From Vibrio europaeus (GTDB lineage: Bacteria > Pseudomonadota > Gammaproteobacteria > Enterobacterales > Vibrionaceae): a stretch of DNA of 64,000 nt. The position numbers were made by a program, and so were the translations under genes. The stretch lies in the NCBI RefSeq assembly GCF_001695575.1, contig NZ_LUAX01000007.1:806001-870000 (forward strand), in the 5' to 3' direction. This document shows positions 59,596 to 64,000 of the stretch, piece by piece. Numbering within the stretch: position 1 is the stretch's first letter; every line of letters begins with the position of its first letter. The notes below the pieces were generated by a model. The model was not told the origin of the DNA, did not search any database, and worked only from the letters and a program-made list of their open reading frames with translations.

Positions 59596-60789
59596 ATGTC
59601 CCGATTCCTTTTATGCGCATTTTCCTTTGTGCTTCTTTATCCTACGGCTATTGACCTCTACCTTGTTGGGTTACCTCAAATAGCCGCCGATCTAGCTGCT
59701 ACTGAATCGCAACTTCATATGGCGTTTTCTATTTACTTGTCAGGCATGGCGATGACGATGCTGTTTGTTGGTCGCCTTGCTGACCGTTTCGGGCGTAAGC
59801 CAGTTGCTATTGCTGGCGCCATTATTTTTGCTATTTCTTCTTGGCTTGGTGGGGCATCTCAAACCAGTGATGCTTTCCTGATGATGCGTTTTTTCCAAGG
59901 CGTTGGGGCTGGGTGTTGTTATGTGGTGGCATTCGCGATTTTGCGCGACACGCTAGACGATCAAAAGCGCGCTAAAGTGCTCTCTATGTTAAACGGCATC
60001 ACTTGCATGATCCCAGTTCTTGCACCTGTGATAGGGCACTTGATCATGCTGAAATTCCCTTGGCCTGTCCTGTTTAGTGCGATGGCGGCAATGGGTATTT
60101 TAGTCTGCTTGATTGCGACGTTTGTGTTGAAAGAAACCCTGTCAAAACAGCCAAATGGCCTTGCTAATAGCGAAGCGTCAGGTTCTAACGAGACGCTATG
60201 GGACCGTTATTTCCTCTCAAGAGTTTTGTTTACCTCTCTTGGTGTGACGGCAATTCTTACCTATGTGAATACCTCTCCAATGATTGTCATGGAGACACTG
60301 AACTTCAGCCGCGGTGAATACTCAACGGCAATGGCACTCTTGGCTATGGTAGGTATGTCGACTTCATTTTCTGCACCCATTGCCCTGTCTTACTTTAAGC
60401 AAGGAACCTTGTTGTTAGGGTCACAAATCATTACTTTGACGTCGGCTATCGTCATCCTCGCGGCTCACTTGAATGGCGATAGTTCGACGCTTTACATGCT
60501 AGGTTTTGGATTGGTTAGCATGGGGTTCTCTATGGGATTTGGGGTCGCGATGAGTCAAGCACTTAGCCCTTTTGCAAGCAAAGCAGGTTTAGCCAGCTCG
60601 GTGCTGGGTATTTCGCAAGTGTGTTGTTCCGCCTTGTACATATGGTTTATGGCATGGATTGGTGTATCTGCGGTAAATATGTTGCTAATTGCATTGGTTG
60701 CTGGTGGCGTTATCGGCATCGCTTTAATATTATTAGGGGCAAATCAACCACGTAGCGATCTTCATGAAGAAATCACTTGCACGCCTTGA
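59596..60789 (+). CDS. mdtL: MFS multidrug transporter MdtL
   Basis: A protein of 397 residues with 12 predicted membrane segments. It matches E. coli MdtL closely from its first residues (MSRFLLC, LLYPTAIDLYLVGLP) and through the MFS loop GRLADRFGRKP, then the GVGAGCCYVVAFAILRDTL stretch. MdtL is a Bcr/CflA-type drug-proton antiporter of the inner membrane. I chose the ATG at 59596 because it aligns with MdtL and has GTGAGG upstream, although the frame opens earlier. It overlaps yidZ by 26 bases, the same gene pair as in E. coli. Confidence 0.92.
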   Translation: MSRFLLCAFSFVLLYPTAIDLYLVGLPQIAADLAATESQLHMAFSIYLSGMAMTMLFVGRLADRFGRKPVAIAGAIIFAISSWLGGASQTSDAFLMMRFFQGVGAGCCYVVAFAILRDTLDDQKRAKVLSMLNGITCMIPVLAPVIGHLIMLKFPWPVLFSAMAAMGILVCLIATFVLKETLSKQPNGLANSEASGSNETLWDRYFLSRVLFTSLGVTAILTYVNTSPMIVMETLNFSRGEYSTAMALLAMVGMSTSFSAPIALSYFKQGTLLLGSQIITLTSAIVILAAHLNGDSSTLYMLGFGLVSMGFSMGFGVAMSQALSPFASKAGLASSVLGISQVCCSALYIWFMAWIGVSAVNMLLIALVAGGVIGIALILLGANQPRSDLHEEITCTP

Positions 60790-61717
60790 TCTGAATTTAT
60801 TGCTCACTCTGCAATTGTTGCTACAAGAGCAGAGTGTGACCAAAACGGCAAAGAAGCTCAATGTTACGCCTTCAACGGTAAGTAAGGCATTGGGCAAATT
60901 GCGCGATTGGTTTGATGACCCGTTGTTCGTCAATACTCCGCAGGGTTTAAGACCAACGCCACTGGCGAGCAGCATGGAAGAGGGCCTGTCTGACTGGCTA
61001 CTTATTGGCAGCCAAATCGTCTCAAGACGTGGTGACGAAGCACCAACAGGTGTGCGTTTTAACCTTGGAGTAGAGTCACCCTTATCTTTGATTATGGTTG
61101 ATGAATTGACTAAGCGTATTCATCAGACTTACCCAGATTCTAAGATAAAATTTACCAATTGGGACTACGACTCTCTAGAAGCCATTGCCCGAGGTGATGT
61201 CGATATTGGTTTTACAGGTAGAGAGAGCCACCCTCGTTCAAAAGAGTCTCTTGAACTTCTGCCTTACTACATCAATTTTGAAGTGCTCTTTACTGACTTG
61301 CCCATGGTTTATCTACGCAAAGATCACCCAGCGCTTGAGCAGGAGTGGAACTTAGAGACGTTTCTCAGCTACCCACACATTAACGTGACGTGGGAGAAAA
61401 GTGAGAGTTGGGCACTGGATGAAATACTGATAGAGCTCGGGTTAAGCCGTAACGTCAACTTAACCATGTCGGGTTTTGAGCAGGCACTGTTTGTTGCTGA
61501 AAAAGCCGGGCATGAGATGATTACCACCGCCCCCAAATACTGTCAGAAATACTGCCAGCAACTCCACCCAGATCTGGTTGCTCTACCGATTCCATTAGAT
61601 GACGAGCAGCAACAGAAGCTTAAGATCCCATTCACTATGATTTGGCATAAACGTAATAACCGCAATCCAAAGATAAAGTGGCTGCGAGATACGATTAAAA
61701 ACCTCTACAGCCAATAG
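60764..61717 (+). CDS. yidZ: LysR-family regulator YidZ
   Basis: A protein of 317 residues. The start LARLDLNLLLTLQLLLQE and the helix-turn-helix VTPSTVSKALGKLRDWF match E. coli YidZ, as do FDDPLFVNTPQGL, FTNWDYDSLEAIARGDVDIGF (residues about 127-147) and the C-terminal WHKRNNRNPKIKWLR. In E. coli, YidZ is needed for anaerobic protection from nitric oxide, which is worth noting beside norVW in the same window. It overlaps the 3' end of mdtL. Confidence 0.9.
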   Translation: MKKSLARLDLNLLLTLQLLLQEQSVTKTAKKLNVTPSTVSKALGKLRDWFDDPLFVNTPQGLRPTPLASSMEEGLSDWLLIGSQIVSRRGDEAPTGVRFNLGVESPLSLIMVDELTKRIHQTYPDSKIKFTNWDYDSLEAIARGDVDIGFTGRESHPRSKESLELLPYYINFEVLFTDLPMVYLRKDHPALEQEWNLETFLSYPHINVTWEKSESWALDEILIELGLSRNVNLTMSGFEQALFVAEKAGHEMITTAPKYCQKYCQQLHPDLVALPIPLDDEQQQKLKIPFTMIWHKRNNRNPKIKWLRDTIKNLYSQ

Positions 61718-61753
61718 ATTTAAATTTGAAGCGATAAAACCTAACAAGGAAGG

Positions 61754-62074
61754 ATGATGACTAGTTTGCTTGCGAACTTACCTGACTCTCTCAATGAAGA
61801 GCAATTTGAAGATATTGTTAAGGGTAAGGATGTACGTATCGAACGAATTCTCTCTCATGGCCAAAGCTCACCGGAGTCTGGTTGGTATGATCAAGATGAG
61901 AGCGAGTGGGTGATGGTTTTGTCTGGGTTTGGTGTGATAGAGTTTGAAGATGGTCGTATCGTTAAGCTTGAGCAGGGCGATCATGTCAATATCCCTGCAC
62001 ACTGCAAACATAAAGTGAAGCAGACCGCTCAAGACGAGATAACGGTCTGGCTAGCGGTTTTCTACAAAGGCTAA
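61754..62074 (+). CDS. Small cupin-domain protein
   Basis: A protein of 106 residues. The cupin core has WVMVLSGFGVIEFEDG (about 56-71) and the metal-type His/Glu pattern LEQGDHVNIPAHCKHKV (about 75-91). It would form a small beta barrel, likely metal-binding, with unknown substrate. AAGGAAGG precedes two consecutive ATG codons, so the start may be 61754 or 61757. It follows yidZ by 36 bases and may be cotranscribed. Confidence 0.85.
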   Translation: MMTSLLANLPDSLNEEQFEDIVKGKDVRIERILSHGQSSPESGWYDQDESEWVMVLSGFGVIEFEDGRIVKLEQGDHVNIPAHCKHKVKQTAQDEITVWLAVFYKG

Positions 62075-62703
62075 ATTTCACTCGCGAGTTGGGCTAAATA
62101 CTCGCGCATGTACTGAGTTCTGATTCTTGCCTCGGTTTTAGCCGCGCCAGTATTCATCAGCTGCTCTAGTTTAAACAGCTTGTTGTAGAAGTGATCGACG
62201 GTGTGGTTTTTATCATCAAACTCTCGATTCTCACAAAATGGATCGTCTGAGTTGTATAAGCTTGCACCAAAGTTAGTGCTTACTTGCAGGCAGCGAGCGA
62301 TCCCTACCGCACCCAAGGCATCAAGGCGATCTGCATCCTGCACAATCTGCGCTTCCAACGTTTGCGGCGTGATATTTGCGCTGTAACTGTGCGCGACAAT
62401 CGCATGATGGATTGCATCTAAGTATTGAGCTGGGTAGCGGATGGAGGTAAGGAATTCGATTGCTTTGTCGGCTGCAATCATAGAGCTTTTACTGCGCTTG
62501 GGATGGTTCTTAGCGAAGGTGAAACAATCATGCAGATAAGCGGCAGGTAGCACCACTTCTAGTTTTGCGCTTTCTTGCTCACATAAGTTGCGCGCCATTT
62601 TGACGACACGTTTAACGTGATTGATGTCGTGCGCGGGATCTTGAATCATCTCTTTTTCAATAAACTCAAACATGGCTTGAGTGTACTTTTCTACAGTTTC
62701 CAA
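62071..62703 (-). CDS. HD-domain phosphohydrolase (YedJ-like)
   Basis: A protein of 210 residues. The metal motifs are HDINHVKRVVKMA (about 23-35), YLHDCF (about 53-58) for the HD pair, AIVAHSY and QDADRLDALGAVGIAR. It belongs to the group of E. coli YedJ, a predicted metal-dependent phosphohydrolase. The substrate is unknown. It is convergent with the cupin gene, with which it overlaps by four bases. Confidence 0.88.
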   Translation of the reverse strand: METVEKYTQAMFEFIEKEMIQDPAHDINHVKRVVKMARNLCEQESAKLEVVLPAAYLHDCFTFAKNHPKRSKSSMIAADKAIEFLTSIRYPAQYLDAIHHAIVAHSYSANITPQTLEAQIVQDADRLDALGAVGIARCLQVSTNFGASLYNSDDPFCENREFDDKNHTVDHFYNKLFKLEQLMNTGAAKTEARIRTQYMREYLAQLASEI

Positions 62704-62850
62704 GCGAGCTCCTACAATAACGGTTTGATTTCTAGAAGCTTAACATAGCGATTGCCCCATACTGTCATTTCAATGTTCGAGCTTCTTGACCCGTCTATTG
62801 GTGTCACCTTTAAGCTAGATTCTTCGCGGTTAATTTCGAGGCATTGAATC

Positions 62851-63768
62851 TTGCATACTCTCCAAAAATTCAGTGGCTATACTCAGCCATTTATTCGCAG
62901 GCTAGACCAATTCCCCCCAATGTGGAAAGGGATTGCTTTAGCGCTGTGCTCAACGGCAATGTTTACTGTGGTCGGTGTTATTGTTCGAGTGCTAAGCGAT
63001 ACCATTGAAGTGTTTCAAATACTGTTTTTCCGACAACTGGTGTTTATTACCTTGTTGATGCCTGCCATGATACGTAGCGTAGACATATTGCTTAAACCTA
63101 AACGAGTCAAGCTTCACGCGTTACGTATTCTGGGAGCGTTTATTGCTCTTTATTTTGGCTTTGTCACGGTAAGTAATATTCCTTTAGCCGACGCTACGGC
63201 ACTCGGCTTTACTCAAGTCCTGTTTGTTGCGTGTATCTCTAAGCTTTGCTTGTCAGAGCGCATCACTGCTACGCGTCTATTCACCATCATTGTGGGATTT
63301 ATCGGTGTGATGATGGTGGTTCAGCCACAGTTTCAACAAGCTTCTCTGCAATATACTGGAGCAGGCTTACTGGCTGCAATGGGGGCTGCTGTGGCTGTTA
63401 TCTGCGTGCGAAAAGTGGCACAAGAAGAACCTAGAATTACACTACTCGCTTATCAGGCGCTGTTTGTAGGAATCATGGCTTTGCTACCAAGCCTAGCAGC
63501 TTGGCAGTGGCCGAGTTGGTCGGATTTAGGTCTACTACTATGTGTTGGCGTGCTTTCATCAGTGGCGCAGTGGATTGGTGTGACGGCTTATAAATATGGT
63601 GAAGCGAACGTTATTGCCAATGTCGAGTATGGAAAGATTATTTACTCTGTAGCTCTTGGGTATGGGTTGTTTAGCGAAATTCCCAATGAGCTTGCGATAC
63701 TTGGCCTGCTTGTGATTGTTGCTAGCGCCGCTTTGCCGATGGCTTATCACCACTTAAAACAGTCCTAA
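62851..63768 (+). CDS. DMT-superfamily EamA-type permease
   Basis: A protein of 305 residues with ten predicted membrane segments arranged as two EamA repeats (about 28-150 and 165-300). DMT exporters of this kind move metabolites or amino acids across the inner membrane. I accept the TTG start at 62851 with CGAGGC upstream because the 23 added residues look native to the family; the ATG at 62920 is an alternative. No partner gene helps to name the substrate. Confidence 0.8.
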   Translation: MHTLQKFSGYTQPFIRRLDQFPPMWKGIALALCSTAMFTVVGVIVRVLSDTIEVFQILFFRQLVFITLLMPAMIRSVDILLKPKRVKLHALRILGAFIALYFGFVTVSNIPLADATALGFTQVLFVACISKLCLSERITATRLFTIIVGFIGVMMVVQPQFQQASLQYTGAGLLAAMGAAVAVICVRKVAQEEPRITLLAYQALFVGIMALLPSLAAWQWPSWSDLGLLLCVGVLSSVAQWIGVTAYKYGEANVIANVEYGKIIYSVALGYGLFSEIPNELAILGLLVIVASAALPMAYHHLKQS

Positions 63769-63848
63769 CTGTAGGTAGTGGCTGAACAATTAGATATGAC
63801 GATCACTAACAGATAAAATGCGACGTTTAAGTTAGCTTGGAGAAAGAG

Positions 63849-64000
63849 ATGCGTCAGTTTTTACAAGAAAAAATCATTGCTGTTTGCCAGAAGAAGATTG
63901 TCCAGAAGGGAGAAGGGGTAGGTGTGTCATTTTATGCCTTTTTTGCCAACAAGAATGACGATCCTGAGCTGTTAATGGAAGCGGCCACATGGTGGATACA
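63849..64000 (+). CDS. Hypothetical protein, truncated by the window edge (DUF6500-like)
   Basis: The frame is open from the ATG at 63849 to the window end, about 50 residues starting MRQFLQEKIIAVCQKKIVQ and including GVSFYAFFANKNDDP. GGAGAAAGAG lies upstream of the ATG. The sequence recalls a short conserved DUF6500-type protein of Gammaproteobacteria, but I state this tentatively. The stop lies outside the window. Confidence 0.6.
   Translation, partial: MRQFLQEKIIAVCQKKIVQKGEGVGVSFYAFFANKNDDPELLMEAATWWI

Noticed and set aside
1..64000. tRNA or rRNA genes, prophage, integron cassettes
   Set aside because: I looked for acceptor/TPsiC-type signatures, rRNA stretches, phage structural genes and attC-like sites and saw none. 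A dedicated search would be needed to exclude weak cases.

Overview
The window looks like an accessory, metabolically rich stretch of a marine Vibrio genome (Vibrionaceae, plausibly the secondary chromosome). The basis is moderate GC, Vibrio-type small proteins (DUF2999- and DUF3297-like), an mdtL-yidZ pair, chitin and amino-sugar catabolism, and the general style of the gene set. No rRNA, tRNA, CRISPR array, prophage or complete insertion sequence was seen. One short MITE-like inverted-repeat element is present (12562-12722). Species assignment is not possible from reading alone.

Layout. 292-1389: a secreted DUF218 protein. 1712-4495: norVW nitric oxide detoxification with a clear sigma-54 promoter and NorR-type enhancer sites, but no norR beside it. 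4606-7547: two divergent AraC-type regulators, an acetyltransferase and a small DUF2999-type protein. 7649-12010: a three-gene LolCDE/MacB-like export operon with a lipocalin-like lipoprotein. 12031-13026: an acetyltransferase, the MITE-like element and a DUF3297 protein. 13209-22357: two tandem DeoR-family repressors and a full N-acetylgalactosamine operon (aldolase KbaZ, isomerase/deaminase AgaS, PTS IIB-IIC-IID-IIA, deacetylase AgaA, aldolase KbaY), headed by a cluster of seven CTTTCG/CGAAAG cores. 22476-24467: the 23S rRNA hydroxylation protein RlhA. 24670-26737: a YtrA-type GntR regulator with an ABC transporter and a perfect operator palindrome.

26813-38492 is the most interesting block. 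It holds an RpiR regulator, a D-serine-dehydratase-like PLP enzyme, an N-acyl-D-amino-acid deacylase, RidA, a sodium:solute symporter, a 2-keto-3-deoxygluconate (KDG)-type kinase, KDPG aldolase, an exported GH20 hexosaminidase, a beta-propeller lactonase and a second Rid protein. Read together, these steps would turn C1-oxidised chitin ends (N-acetylglucosaminic acid, GlcNAc1A) into acetate, ammonia, pyruvate and glyceraldehyde-3-phosphate. This is the oxidative chitin pathway described for marine Gammaproteobacteria, whose chemistry resembles D-amino-acid breakdown.

38562-47324: a 50-residue protein, a chemoreceptor fused to hemerythrin, a shortened KdpD-like kinase and KdpE-like regulator next to the potassium transporter KtrAB, and a LysR regulator divergent from a haloalkane-dehalogenase-like enzyme and a degenerate SDR. 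47399-49116: peptide deformylase, an acetyltransferase and an orphan TIR/deoxyribosyltransferase-like protein. 49334-57842: a PgtB/DctB-like kinase, a sigma-54 activator with an altered GAFTGA loop, an exported glycerophosphodiesterase and a phosphonate-type ABC transporter (one binding protein, one ATPase, two permeases). Both structural units have their own sigma-54 promoters and share a repeated motif upstream. 58001-58560: two tandem paralogous small proteins with duplicated leaders. 58591 to the end: a HAD phosphatase, mdtL-yidZ, a cupin, an HD hydrolase, a DMT permease and the start of a small hypothetical gene cut by the window edge.
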